A stretch of 64,000 nucleotides of DNA from Anoxypelagibacter sp902613655 (GTDB taxonomy: Bacteria > Pseudomonadota > Alphaproteobacteria > Pelagibacterales > Pelagibacteraceae). The notes below the pieces were generated by a model. That model was not told the DNA's origin. It saw only the letters and a list, made by a program, of their open reading frames with translations, and ran no database searches. Shown piece by piece: positions 6,808 through 16,070 of this stretch. Position 1 is the first letter of the stretch; each line of letters starts with the position of its first letter. The position numbers were made by a program, and so were the translations under genes. The stretch spans positions 62,001-126,000 of the forward strand of contig CACMHR010000002.1 in NCBI GenBank assembly GCA_902613655.1. Direction: 5' to 3'.

Positions 6808-7941
6808 TTAACTTCTCCAAAATTTTTTAGCTTTTTCAAAAAAACTTTTAATTAATGGATTAGATTTAGTATCCTCTAAAGTTTTAAATTCAACAAGTAA
6901 TTCTTTTTGTTTTTTTGTTAAAGATGTTGGTACTTCCGTAATTATTCTAATGTAAAGATCGCCAGTTATATTTCTCCTTAATATCGGCATTCCTTTCCCT
7001 TTCAGTCTGAGTTGTTTGCCGCTTTGAGTTCCTGATGGAATTTTAATTCTTGTCTTACCACCATCAATTGATGGCACTTCAACAGTTGCTCCCAAGGCTG
7101 CATCAGCAATCGATATTGGGAGTTCATAATAAAGATTTTCTTCTGATCTTTTAAAAATACTATGAGGCTCAACTGATATAAACAAATACAAATCACCATT
7201 TGAACCACCTTTGGTGCCTGCCTCACCCTTTCCGGCAAGTCTTATTCTAGTACCGTCATCTACTCCTTTTGGAATTTTGACAGCAACTGTTTCATTTGAT
7301 TGAGTTTTACCCACGCCTGTGCAACTCGAACAGGGATTGGATATTTTTTCACCCTCGCCGCTACATTCAGGACAGGTTTGTTGAATCGTAAAAAATCCTT
7401 GACTAGATCTTACTTTGCCTTGTCCATTGCAATAGTTACATGAGGTTGGCTTAGATCCAGGTTTAGCACCACTGCCTGAACATGTTTTACATTTCTTGTA
7501 AGTTGTATAACTTATATTCTTTTCTGTACCTATAAACGCATCATTAAGCTCAATGGAAATATCATATCTTAAATCACTACCTCTATTGTTGGTTCTGCCT
7601 CTTCTAGATCTTCCACCACCGAAACCAAAATCTCCAAAGTCACCAAAAACATCCTCAAAAATATCAGAAAATGATGAAGAAAAATCAAAATTACCAAATC
7701 CTCCTTGACCACCGCCTTGGAAAGCTGCGTGACCAAATTGATCATAATTTGATTTCCTTTTATCGTCAGACAAGACATGGTAAGCCTCACTAGCTTCTTT
7801 AAATTTTTCTTCAGCAGCTTTGTCACCTTTGTTTTTGTCGGGATGAAATTTGAGGGCTAATTTTCTATATGCTTTTTTGATTTCTTCTTTATTTGCAGAT
7901 TTATTAACACCCAAGACTTCGTAATAATCTCTTTTTGACAT
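6808..7941 (-). CDS. dnaJ: Chaperone protein DnaJ
   Basis: A 377-residue type I J-protein. The J domain (1-70) has the HPD tripeptide in FHPDKNKGD. A Gly/Phe-rich linker (about 76-115) follows. The zinc domain has four CxxCxGxG-type repeats (CKTCSGSG, CNYCNGQG, CPECSGEG, CSSCTGVG), and then come the two substrate-binding beta domains. DnaJ delivers unfolded clients to DnaK and stimulates its ATPase. It sits 28 bp downstream of dnaK in the usual order and is followed immediately by dapB. Confidence 0.98.
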   Translation of the reverse strand: MSKRDYYEVLGVNKSANKEEIKKAYRKLALKFHPDKNKGDKAAEEKFKEASEAYHVLSDDKRKSNYDQFGHAAFQGGGQGGFGNFDFSSSFSDIFEDVFGDFGDFGFGGGRSRRGRTNNRGSDLRYDISIELNDAFIGTEKNISYTTYKKCKTCSGSGAKPGSKPTSCNYCNGQGKVRSSQGFFTIQQTCPECSGEGEKISNPCSSCTGVGKTQSNETVAVKIPKGVDDGTRIRLAGKGEAGTKGGSNGDLYLFISVEPHSIFKRSEENLYYELPISIADAALGATVEVPSIDGGKTRIKIPSGTQSGKQLRLKGKGMPILRRNITGDLYIRIITEVPTSLTKKQKELLVEFKTLEDTKSNPLIKSFFEKAKKFWRS

Positions 7942-7969
7942 AAGAAGCTTTGCTCCTACTTATTTAGTC

Positions 7970-9895
7970 TTAGGCTCTTTTTTCTTTATCTTCTTTTGGA
8001 TCTACAACTTCAGCATCAACAACATTTTCTTTTTCCTTATCGCCATTGTCTTTATTATCCTGGTTTTTACCTGATTTCTCATTTGATTTTTGCTGACTTT
8101 TATAAACTGCTTCTCCCAGTTTCATTGAAGCTTGTATCAAAGACTGAGTTTTTTTCTTTACTTCCTCAGTATCGGTGCCCTTTAGCGAATTTCTTAAATC
8201 TGAGACTGCTGTTTCTATCGCTTTCTTTTCAGCCTCACTAATTTTAGACCCATGATCTTTAAGGTTTTTCTCTGTAGAATGTATCATTGTGTCTGCTTGA
8301 TTTCTTGCGTCAACAGACTCCCTCTTTTTCTTGTCAGATGCTTTATTTGCTTCTGCATCTTTTACCATATTTTTTATTTCTTCATCTGATAGTCCGCCAG
8401 ACGCTTGAATTTGTATTTTTTGCTCTTTACCTGTGCCTTTGTCTTTTGCAGAAACATTTACAATACCGTTTGCATCTATGTCAAAAGTTACCTCTATCTG
8501 CGGAACACCTCTTGGTGCAGGCGCGATACCAACAAGTTCAAAATTACCTAAAACCTTGTTGTCTGCTGCCATTTCTCTTTCTCCTTGGAGTACTCTTATG
8601 GAGACCGCTGGTTGATTGTCTTCAGCAGTTGAAAAAGTCTGGCTTTTTTTTGTAGGTATAGTTGTATTTTTGTCTATTAACTTTGTAGAGACGCCCCCTA
8701 GAGTTTCAATGCCAAGTGATAATGGAGTTACATCTAGCAACAAAACATCTTTAACATCACCTTGTAAAACTCCCGCTTGAATAGCAGCTCCCATCGCAAC
8801 TACTTCATCAGGATTGACGCTTTTATTTGGATCTTTCCCAAAAAAATTTTTCACAGTTTCAACTATTTTTGGCATTCTTGTCATACCCCCAACAAGAACA
8901 ACTTCATTTATTTCTGCTGCTGAAAAACCTGAGTCCTTAAGGGCTGTTTTACAAGGTTCTAAAGTCCTTTCAACCAAGTTTTCAACTAAAGCTTCTAGTT
9001 TAGCTCTAGTAAATTTTAAATTAATGTGTTTTGGCCCTGTTTTGTCTGCTGTAATAAATGGAAGATTAATTTCTGTTTGTGTTGCAGAAGACAATTCAAT
9101 TTTTGCCTTTTCCGCCGCTTCTTTTAATCTTTGCAGGGCGAGTTTGTCTGATTTTAAATCAATCCCGTTATCTTTTTTAAATTCTGAAACTAAATAATCA
9201 ACAACGGCATCATCAAAATCCTCACCACCTAAGAAAGTGTCCCCGTTTGTAGATTTGACTTCAAATACTCCATCGCCTATTTCTAATATTGAAACATCAA
9301 AGGTACCGCCGCCTAGATCATATACAGCAATCTTTTTTCCACCTTTTTTATCTAAACCATATGCTAATGATGCTGCAGTTGGTTCATTTATAATTCTTAA
9401 AACTTCAAGACCAGCAATTTTCCCAGCATCCTTTGTAGCTTGTCTTTGAGCATCATTGAAATATGCAGGAACAGTTATTACCGCCTGTGTTACCGGCTGT
9501 CCCAAATATTTTTCAGCTGTTTCTTTCATTTTTTGAAGAATAAAAGCAGATATTTGAGATGGAGAATATTTCTTACCTTTAGCTTCTAACCAAGCATCAT
9601 TATTGTCTGATTTAACAATTTTAAAAGGAACTTTTGCCACATCCTTTTTTACAGATTGATCATCAAAAGTTCTTCCTATTAATCTTTTAGCTGCAAAAAT
9701 CGTATCACTTGGATTTGTGACCGCTTGTCTTTTTGCGGGTTGACCAACTAGTTTTTCATCTTTTTCAAGAAAGGCAACTACAGAAGGAGTTGTTCTTTGG
9801 CCCTCGGCATTCTCAATTACCTTTGCCTGTTTTCCATCCATTATTGCGACACAAGAATTGGTTGTTCCTAAGTCTATTCCGATTACTCTACTCAT
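7970..9895 (-). CDS. dnaK: Chaperone protein DnaK (Hsp70)
   Basis: A 641-residue Hsp70. The N-terminal ATPase begins GIDLGTTNSCVA, has AVITVPAYFNDAQRQAT and the phosphate loop YDLGGGTFDVSIL. The linker DVLLLDVTPLSLGIETLGG leads into the peptide-binding domain and an alpha-helical lid rich in Lys/Glu. The length matches the family. A Gly-Glu-rich SD-like GAGG lies just before the ATG. It works with DnaJ and GrpE, whose genes flank it. A heat-shock-like promoter can be read in the 44-bp gap after grpE, but its spacing to the start is awkward. Confidence 0.98.
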   Translation of the reverse strand: MSRVIGIDLGTTNSCVAIMDGKQAKVIENAEGQRTTPSVVAFLEKDEKLVGQPAKRQAVTNPSDTIFAAKRLIGRTFDDQSVKKDVAKVPFKIVKSDNNDAWLEAKGKKYSPSQISAFILQKMKETAEKYLGQPVTQAVITVPAYFNDAQRQATKDAGKIAGLEVLRIINEPTAASLAYGLDKKGGKKIAVYDLGGGTFDVSILEIGDGVFEVKSTNGDTFLGGEDFDDAVVDYLVSEFKKDNGIDLKSDKLALQRLKEAAEKAKIELSSATQTEINLPFITADKTGPKHINLKFTRAKLEALVENLVERTLEPCKTALKDSGFSAAEINEVVLVGGMTRMPKIVETVKNFFGKDPNKSVNPDEVVAMGAAIQAGVLQGDVKDVLLLDVTPLSLGIETLGGVSTKLIDKNTTIPTKKSQTFSTAEDNQPAVSIRVLQGEREMAADNKVLGNFELVGIAPAPRGVPQIEVTFDIDANGIVNVSAKDKGTGKEQKIQIQASGGLSDEEIKNMVKDAEANKASDKKKRESVDARNQADTMIHSTEKNLKDHGSKISEAEKKAIETAVSDLRNSLKGTDTEEVKKKTQSLIQASMKLGEAVYKSQQKSNEKSGKNQDNKDNGDKEKENVVDAEVVDPKEDKEKRA

Positions 9896-9905
9896 AATAC
9901 CTCAT

Positions 9906-9933
9906 ATATGGTGTTTGTTTTGTCTTATACAAG
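9906..9933 (-). promoter_or_regulatory. Possible sigma-32 (RpoH)-like promoter before dnaK
   Basis: On the minus strand CTTGTAT (9933-9927), a 13-base spacer and CACCATAT (9913-9906) resemble the heat-shock consensus CTTGAA-N13-CCCCATNT. The predicted start site would fall only about four bases before the dnaK ATG and downstream of its ribosome binding site, giving a nearly leaderless mRNA. That weakens the call. Confidence 0.3.
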
Positions 9934-9939
9934 GTTGGT

Positions 9940-10512
9940 TTAAGATTTTTTTTCACTTTTTTCCTCATTTTTCCGATCTTTTTGGTGAATTTTTTTTGAA
10001 ACAGCTACTAAAGAGGGTCTAAGTAATCTCTCCCCATACATGTAGCCAGCTTGAATTTCTTCGATTATATGTCCAGGTTCGACTTTAGGATTTTCAATTT
10101 CAGTCATTGCTTGGTGAAAATTGGGGTCAAATTTTTTATTATTAGTATCAATTTTTTCAATTTTATTTTTTTTGAAAATAGAAAGCATATCTTTCTCAAT
10201 AATTTCAATATTTTTTAAAAATTTATCTAAATCTTTATTATTTTTTAAAGTCTCATCGTCTTTAATGGAACTATGCGCCCTTCTTAGATTATCTAATATT
10301 GCCAAACTTTCTCTTGCGAAATTAAAACTTCCAAAGTCAATAGCCTCTTTTATCTCTTTCTCAAATCTATTTCTCTGGTTTTCTATTTCAGCTAATGATC
10401 TTAACAATTTATCTTCTGAATTTTTTAATTGTTCCTCAACGGACAATTTTTCCTCTTCTTTAGATGGGCTCTTTTTTTTATCCATCTTATTTTCATCATT
10501 TAAATCATTCAT
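9940..10512 (-). CDS. grpE: Nucleotide exchange factor GrpE
   Basis: A 190-residue protein. The first 45 residues are charged and Lys/Glu-rich, followed by a long coiled coil (about 30-90, LRSLAEIENQRNRFEKEIKEA) typical of the GrpE dimer, then the beta-domain with FDPNFHQAMTEIENPKVEPG and GYMYGERLLRPSLVAVSK, the family signature. GrpE releases ADP from DnaK. It starts the grpE-dnaK-dnaJ-dapB run and is divergent from rdgB with a 39-bp gap. Confidence 0.96.
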   Translation of the reverse strand: MNDLNDENKMDKKKSPSKEEEKLSVEEQLKNSEDKLLRSLAEIENQRNRFEKEIKEAIDFGSFNFARESLAILDNLRRAHSSIKDDETLKNNKDLDKFLKNIEIIEKDMLSIFKKNKIEKIDTNNKKFDPNFHQAMTEIENPKVEPGHIIEEIQAGYMYGERLLRPSLVAVSKKIHQKDRKNEEKSEKKS

Positions 10513-10551
10513 ATTTGCTATATAGTTACAAATTATTTAATTTCTAGATAT

Positions 10552-11145
10552 ATGTATAAAATTAATAAAATACTAATCGGAACCCATAATAAGGGCAAAT
10601 TTAAAGAGATTTCAGACTTATTGCCAAGGAATGTAGTGAAAATTTCACCTCTAAGTCTTGGAATTGAAAGCCCGGAGGAAACTGGAAAAACATTTTCTGA
10701 AAATTCTTTACTTAAAGCTAAATTTTTCTATGAAAAATCTAATATAGTAACATTATCAGATGACTCTGGGTTAGAAGTTGAGTGTCTTAATAACGAACCA
10801 GGAATTTATTCTTCAAGGTGGGCTGATGAGTTTGGCGGGTTTGATAATGCTATGACTGAAATTTTAAAAAGAGTTAAAAAAATCAACAAAGGAACCAAGG
10901 CAATTTTTACCAGCAGTCTGACCATTTACCTTGATAATAAAAAAATTATAACCGAAATTGGCAAAATAGATGGAAAAATATCTAAAAAAAAAGGTTTAAA
11001 TGGTTTTGGATATGATCCAATATTTATCCCGAATGGTCACACAAAAACTTTTGCCGAAATGGAATATAAAGATAAACTATTAATTGATCATAGATATATT
11101 GCATATAAAAAATTAGAAAAGAAAATCAAAAATTATATTCAGTAA
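10552..11145 (+). CDS. rdgB: dITP/XTP pyrophosphatase (RdgB/HAM1 family)
   Basis: A 197-residue house-cleaning enzyme that hydrolyses dITP, ITP and XTP to monophosphates. Motifs: IGTHNKGKFKEI at the N-terminus (T/S-x-N-x-x-K), SDDSGLEV with the catalytic acidic residues (about 73-80), PGIYSSRWA, and NGFGYDPIF in the C-terminal half. A shortened IDHRYIAYKKLEKKI replaces the common SHRxxA segment. It is divergent from grpE and its last 20 bp overlap the convergent PBP-activator-like gene. Confidence 0.93.
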   Translation: MYKINKILIGTHNKGKFKEISDLLPRNVVKISPLSLGIESPEETGKTFSENSLLKAKFFYEKSNIVTLSDDSGLEVECLNNEPGIYSSRWADEFGGFDNAMTEILKRVKKINKGTKAIFTSSLTIYLDNKKIITEIGKIDGKISKKKGLNGFGYDPIFIPNGHTKTFAEMEYKDKLLIDHRYIAYKKLEKKIKNYIQ

Positions 11146-12289
11146 AATTTCCGTCATAAATTTTATAAATTCTTAATTTTTGTATAACCTTATTTTCCGA
11201 AATATTAAATTTACCAACTTTTCCTTTAATATCCTTTTTAAAATAAAAATTATTTATTGATTTTATTTCACCAGATTTTTTCCAAGCATAATAAATTAAT
11301 CCAATCGCATCATAACTCAAGATAGATATTTCTGTAGGTCTATAGTTATAAATTTTATAAAAATTATCATTAAAAATTTTGAAATTTTTATAATTTACCG
11401 ATGGAAAGTAAAAATTTTTGATTGATGTTTCCTCGAGTAAACTTTGGTCAAACCACTGATTGCCAGTTATTATAAGTATCTCCTCATCCGAAACATCCGT
11501 ATAAGCAAGAGAAGTAAGAACACTTTTTAAACTATCACCAAAATCCAAAATAATTATAGAGTCAAAATTTACTTTACCCAGGGTATATTTCTGCTTTAAC
11601 TTGCTTAATTCTTTAAGATCTTTTGGATCATCAGATTCCTCCAATTTTTTAATTCTTGAATCTAAATTTATTTTTCTTTGTTTATAATTTGTGAGCTTTT
11701 CAATTTGTTTTGTCAATTTTTCTGGATCTTGATCGTACTTATATATTTTTGTATTAGAAAAATTCATCAATGAAATATTTTTTTCTATATGTTTTGTGTA
11801 GTCATTTTTTGGAAATAATATTACTGTTTTTTTTCTTTTTTTTTGTTTTATAAAGCTTTTTATTGACAATAATTGAGACTCAAGATTTATTCCTAGCATT
11901 AATACATTTTTATTTATACTTGAGCTCATATTAGACAATGATAAAAAAATTAAGTTTTGACATCCAAAAAGTTTATTTGTCAATTTTGATTCTACAGGTC
12001 CAATAATTATTTTTATTCCATTATCCTGAAATTTTTCACACGCCTTGACTATCTTTTCATTTTTAGATCCCGAGTCCTCCGGAAATATTTTTATTTTTGG
12101 GTTTCCTAAATCGTGTAATGCAATGTTTATAGAGTATAAGATTTCCTCCCCCAATTCTTTAAGCTCACCGGAAAACGGTGCCAAAACCCCAATTTTTAAT
12201 AAATCTTGATTTTTATCCTCAGCTGAAAAAACATAAGTATTAAAACTTAACAGTAGATAATATAAAATTAACAAAATAAATTTTTTCAT
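11126..12289 (-). CDS. Periplasmic binding-protein-like protein, penicillin-binding-protein activator type
   Basis: About 387 residues from the ATG at 12289, chosen because it begins a clean signal peptide (MKKFILLILYYLLLSFN, cleavage near FSA). A longer non-ATG frame exists upstream but would overlap rsmI. The body is a type I periplasmic binding fold: IGVLAPFSGELKELGEEI near the mature start, then IKIIIGPVESKLTN and ISILSYDAIGLIYYA. In alphaproteobacteria this family (LpoA/YraM-like) typically lies divergent to rsmI, as here. It probably supports peptidoglycan synthesis in the periplasm, but ligand and partner are inferred. Only four bases separate it from the rsmI start. Confidence 0.75.
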   Translation of the reverse strand: MKKFILLILYYLLLSFNTYVFSAEDKNQDLLKIGVLAPFSGELKELGEEILYSINIALHDLGNPKIKIFPEDSGSKNEKIVKACEKFQDNGIKIIIGPVESKLTNKLFGCQNLIFLSLSNMSSSINKNVLMLGINLESQLLSIKSFIKQKKRKKTVILFPKNDYTKHIEKNISLMNFSNTKIYKYDQDPEKLTKQIEKLTNYKQRKINLDSRIKKLEESDDPKDLKELSKLKQKYTLGKVNFDSIIILDFGDSLKSVLTSLAYTDVSDEEILIITGNQWFDQSLLEETSIKNFYFPSVNYKNFKIFNDNFYKIYNYRPTEISILSYDAIGLIYYAWKKSGEIKSINNFYFKKDIKGKVGKFNISENKVIQKLRIYKIYDGNFTEYNF

Positions 12290-12293
12290 AAAT

Positions 12294-13133
12294 ATGAATA
12301 ATTTTTTACCAGGTTTATACATTGTTTCAACTCCAATAGGCAATTTAGAGGATATTACATTAAGAGCATTAAATGTACTTAGAAATTCTGACAAAATTTT
12401 GTGTGAAGATACAAGAAGATCAATAAAATTATTAAATCATTACAAAATTAAAAATAAGCTCATCTCGTATCATAAATTTAATGAGAAGAAATCATTGCCA
12501 TTCGTTTTAAACTCTATTTTAAAAGGGGAAAAAATTGCACTCATTTCTGATGCTGGCACACCTATTTTATCTGATCCAGGCTTATTTCTTTTAAGAGAAT
12601 GTATTAAAAAAAATATTAAAATTTATCCAATACCTGGTGTATCAGCTGCAACTACTGCAATAAGTGTATCTGGTTTCGAAGATAAGTACTTTTTCTATGG
12701 TTTTTTGTCCAAAAAAGAAAAAGAAATCGAAAGGACTTTAAATACTTTAAAAGACTATAATTTTAGTATTGTTTTTTTTATACCAGCAATAAAAATAAAT
12801 TTTTATATTAAATTATTTAAAAAATATTTTTTGAATAGAGAATTACTTGTTGCAAAAGAAATGACAAAAATACACGAGAATTTTTATAGAAAAGACCTTG
12901 GAAGCTTTGATGGTTTCAAAAGTAAAATGAAAGGTGAATTAACAGTCGTAATATCAGAAATTAAAAAAAAATATGCTTTTAAAGACAATAAAATTGATAA
13001 AAAAACTCTTAAATTGGAAATAGCTAAATATTTAAAAAGATATTCTTTGCGGGATGTAGTAAAGTTAGTTTCTGAAAAAAATAAAATACCAAGAAAAGAA
13101 ATATATGATTTATGTCTAAAAATAAAAAATTAG
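12294..13133 (+). CDS. rsmI: 16S rRNA (cytidine-1402-2'-O)-methyltransferase
   Basis: A 279-residue SAM-dependent enzyme of the tetrapyrrole methylase fold. N-terminal LYIVSTPIGNLEDITLRAL, CEDTRRSIKLLNHY, LISDAGTPILSDPG and IPGVSAATTAISVSG are all signature segments. It modifies C1402 in the decoding centre with RsmH. It is divergent from the PBP-activator-like gene with a 4-bp gap and overlaps the BON lipoprotein gene by 22 bp. The yraN gene that often follows rsmI is absent. Confidence 0.96.
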   Translation: MNNFLPGLYIVSTPIGNLEDITLRALNVLRNSDKILCEDTRRSIKLLNHYKIKNKLISYHKFNEKKSLPFVLNSILKGEKIALISDAGTPILSDPGLFLLRECIKKNIKIYPIPGVSAATTAISVSGFEDKYFFYGFLSKKEKEIERTLNTLKDYNFSIVFFIPAIKINFYIKLFKKYFLNRELLVAKEMTKIHENFYRKDLGSFDGFKSKMKGELTVVISEIKKKYAFKDNKIDKKTLKLEIAKYLKRYSLRDVVKLVSEKNKIPRKEIYDLCLKIKN

Positions 13134-13723
13134 CATCACTATTTTCAAATTTAATTTTAATTTTTTTTCTTTTAAACTCCTGTGTTGGGAGCTCATCCGT
13201 TGGTGTATTTGGTTCTGGTGTTAGTATTGCTTTTGATCCAAGGACAGTTGGAATGCAAATAGATGACTCAATTATGCAAAAAAATTTAATGGGAAGACTT
13301 ACATTAACTGAAAAAAAATATTTACTTTCAATAGGCGTTAAAGTTTTGGATGGAAATATATTTCTTTCTGGGAAGGTCGATGAACCCGAAGAAAAACTTA
13401 AAATTACTAAATTAGCTTGGGAGACAAAAGGAGCTAGATCAGTAAAAAGTGCAATAAGTATAAAAGGGCAAACAAATTTTAAAGGCACAGCCAAAGATGT
13501 TTTAATAACATCACAGTTAAGAACTGCACTGATTTTTAATAAATCTATTAAAGCTACCAACTATAATATTGATACTATTAATGGAAAAACTTACATTTTC
13601 GGTATTTCAATGACTAGAGATGAAAAAAAGGCAGTAATCAATGAAACTAAAAACATTTACGGCTTAAAGGAAGCGGTAGCAAGTATTATTTTAGTTGAAG
13701 ATTTAAGTAGAAATAAAAACTAA
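13112..13723 (+). CDS. BON-domain outer-membrane lipoprotein (DolP-like)
   Basis: A 203-residue protein with a lipobox L-N-S-C (Cys near residue 24) after a hydrophobic signal. Two BON-like units follow: one with LSIGVKVLDGNIFLSGKVD (about 70-90) and one with NYNIDTINGKTYIFGISMT (about 150-168), each showing the beta-hairpin G-x-V/I-x-L/F-G pattern. BON lipoproteins bind phospholipid and help outer-membrane integrity. The arrangement after rsmI matches the rsmI-yraN-dolP context of other proteobacteria, without yraN. It overlaps rsmI by 22 bp and converges on maeB with a 4-bp overlap. Confidence 0.85.
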   Translation: MSKNKKLASLFSNLILIFFLLNSCVGSSSVGVFGSGVSIAFDPRTVGMQIDDSIMQKNLMGRLTLTEKKYLLSIGVKVLDGNIFLSGKVDEPEEKLKITKLAWETKGARSVKSAISIKGQTNFKGTAKDVLITSQLRTALIFNKSIKATNYNIDTINGKTYIFGISMTRDEKKAVINETKNIYGLKEAVASIILVEDLSRNKN

Positions 13724-16014
13724 TTCTTTTTTTTGTTCTTATAATCTATAACTTCAGATGAGAAGGCAGCAACAGACGCCAAGTTTAAAATGTCATTCGG
13801 TGAAGATCTTAATGGTGCGATTTCAATAGGCAAACCCAAACCAATTAAAAGTGGACCAATAGTTTTAGCACCACCAATTGTTCTCATAAGCTTAGTTGAT
13901 ATAGCAGCACTATGAAGAGCAGGCATTATTAGAATATTTGCATTACCAACTATTTTAGAGAATGGATAAGTTTCTTTATATTTTGGATTCAAAGCAACAT
14001 CAGGCTGCATTTCTCCATCAAAATCGAAATCAACTTTTCTATTTTTTAAAATTTCAATGGCCTCTCTAACATGTTTTGTATTTCTAGATGTAGGTTTGCC
14101 AAATGTCGAATGAGATAAAAATGCCACTTTTGGATCAAAACCAAATAATCTTGCAACCCTGACACTTGAAATAGAAATTTTAACTAAATGATCTGCAGAG
14201 GGAAAGTCATTTACTTGAGTATCAGCAATGAAAACTGTTTTTTTTGGAGTTATGAGCAGGTTAAGACCAAATAATATTTCCCCGGGCCTTGCATCTACAA
14301 CATTTCTAAGACTTTCAATGGATGCAGCATAGTGCCTTATATTTCCTGTTACCATTGCATCTGCGTCCCCGCAATCAACCATTGAGGATCCCCAAATAAT
14401 TCTGTCATTTCTCATGAGCCTATCAACATCTCTCTCCAGAAGACCCTTTCTTTGTAATTTTTCATATAACTTTTTTGTATATTTCTCTCTCTTTTCTTTA
14501 TCAGTTGAATTCACGATTTTAATTTTATAGTTTTCATCTAGACCTATCTCTTTTAGCTGCTCTTGAACTCTTTTCTCATTTCCAATGACAATCGGCGTTC
14601 CTAATCGACTATTTTTATAGGCAACTGCTGCTTTTAGCATATTCTGGTCTTCTCCCTCAGCAAAGACAACAGTTTTGGGTCTCTTTTTTACCTGCGCATT
14701 AATACCTTGCATAATGCTCATGGATGGATCAAGCCTATTAGTTAACTGATCTTTGTAAGTTTCAATATCCGGAATTTTTTTTCTTGCCACACCACTTTTT
14801 ATTGCTGCTTGAGCAACTGCTGCCGGTATTCTACTTATTAATCTAGGATCGAAAGTAGATGGAATAATATATTCTTTTCCATAATGAGGTCTTTCGCCAC
14901 CATAAGCGTTAACTACTTCATCTGGAACCTCCTCTCTCGCAAGTGCAGCTATCGCTTTAGCCGCTGCTATTTTCATCTCTTCGTTTATTTCTTTTGCTCT
15001 AACATCAAGAGCACCTCTAAATATATAAGGGAAACCAATTAAATTATTAACTTGATTTGGATAGTCTGATCTACCAGTAGCAACTATTGCGTCCGATCTA
15101 ACCTCATCGACTAATTCAGGTTTAATTTCAGGATCAGGATTTGCACATGCAAATATGATAGGATTTTTGGCCATAGACTTTACCATATCCTTATCCAAAA
15201 CATTTTTTGCGGATAAACCTAAAAAAACATCTGCACCCCTCATTGCATCTTTAAGTGTTCTTAATTCTGTTTCAACTGCATATGCAGATTTAAATTCATC
15301 AACATTATCTCTCCCTTTGTAAATAACTCCTTTTCTATCAAGCATAATTATATTTTTGGTTTTTATACCAATACTTTTGAAAAGGTTTGCGCACGCTAAT
15401 GCAGAAGCACCTGCTCCATTAATAACAATTTTAACATCACCTGGCTTTTTATTAGATAAATCTAATGCATTTATTAATGCAGCAGAAGTAATTATAGCCG
15501 TTCCATGTTGATCATCATGAAAAATTGGAATATCCAAACTTTCCTTTAACTGTCTTTCAATTATAAAACAATCGGGCGCAGCTATATCTTCCAAATTAAT
15601 ACCACCAAAACTATTTCCGATATTTTTAATACAATTAATTATTTCATCAGAATTCTTATTGTCTATTTCAATATCTATTGCATCAATGTCTGCAAACCTT
15701 TTAAAAAGTACAGCCTTTCCCTCCATAACAGGCTTAGATGCTAGCGCACCTAAATTCCCAAGTCCGAGAATAGCTGAGCCATTACTTATCACTGCTACCA
15801 GGTTTCCTTTGCTAGTATATTCGTAAGCAGCGTCAGGATTTTTGGATATTTCCAAAACTGGAACTGCTACTCCAGGAGAATATGCAAGAGATAGGTCTCT
15901 TTTAGTTGTTAAAGATTTTGAGGAAATTATCTCAATTTTGCCAGACTTTCCTTTATTATGAAATTCAAGTGCTTCTTTATCTGTATAATGGTCAATTTTT
16001 GATTTTTTTGTCAT
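13720..16014 (-). CDS. maeB: NADP-dependent malic enzyme with phosphotransacetylase-like C-terminal domain
   Basis: A 764-residue two-domain protein. The N-terminal malic domain (about 1-430) has LAYSPGVAVP with the catalytic Tyr, EGKAVLFKRFADIDAIDIEID with the catalytic Lys and metal-binding acids, and the NAD(P) motif INGAGASALACANL. Residues about 440-764 resemble phosphate acetyltransferase and lack evidence of that activity in the family; they are thought to regulate the enzyme, for example by acetyl-CoA. It converts malate to pyruvate, CO2 and NADPH, feeding carbon from organic acids. It stands alone on the minus strand, divergent from murJ with 56 bp between. Confidence 0.96.
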   Translation of the reverse strand: MTKKSKIDHYTDKEALEFHNKGKSGKIEIISSKSLTTKRDLSLAYSPGVAVPVLEISKNPDAAYEYTSKGNLVAVISNGSAILGLGNLGALASKPVMEGKAVLFKRFADIDAIDIEIDNKNSDEIINCIKNIGNSFGGINLEDIAAPDCFIIERQLKESLDIPIFHDDQHGTAIITSAALINALDLSNKKPGDVKIVINGAGASALACANLFKSIGIKTKNIIMLDRKGVIYKGRDNVDEFKSAYAVETELRTLKDAMRGADVFLGLSAKNVLDKDMVKSMAKNPIIFACANPDPEIKPELVDEVRSDAIVATGRSDYPNQVNNLIGFPYIFRGALDVRAKEINEEMKIAAAKAIAALAREEVPDEVVNAYGGERPHYGKEYIIPSTFDPRLISRIPAAVAQAAIKSGVARKKIPDIETYKDQLTNRLDPSMSIMQGINAQVKKRPKTVVFAEGEDQNMLKAAVAYKNSRLGTPIVIGNEKRVQEQLKEIGLDENYKIKIVNSTDKEKREKYTKKLYEKLQRKGLLERDVDRLMRNDRIIWGSSMVDCGDADAMVTGNIRHYAASIESLRNVVDARPGEILFGLNLLITPKKTVFIADTQVNDFPSADHLVKISISSVRVARLFGFDPKVAFLSHSTFGKPTSRNTKHVREAIEILKNRKVDFDFDGEMQPDVALNPKYKETYPFSKIVGNANILIMPALHSAAISTKLMRTIGGAKTIGPLLIGLGLPIEIAPLRSSPNDILNLASVAAFSSEVIDYKNKKKN

Positions 16015-16070
16015 TAAAATTTAATTATGTAATATAAATGATATTAAATCACTAATAATTTGTCTTAAAT

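Noticed and set aside
7996..9449. Several plus-strand frames across dnaK
   Set aside because: They are antisense shadows of a fully conserved Hsp70 gene and have no recognisable domains.
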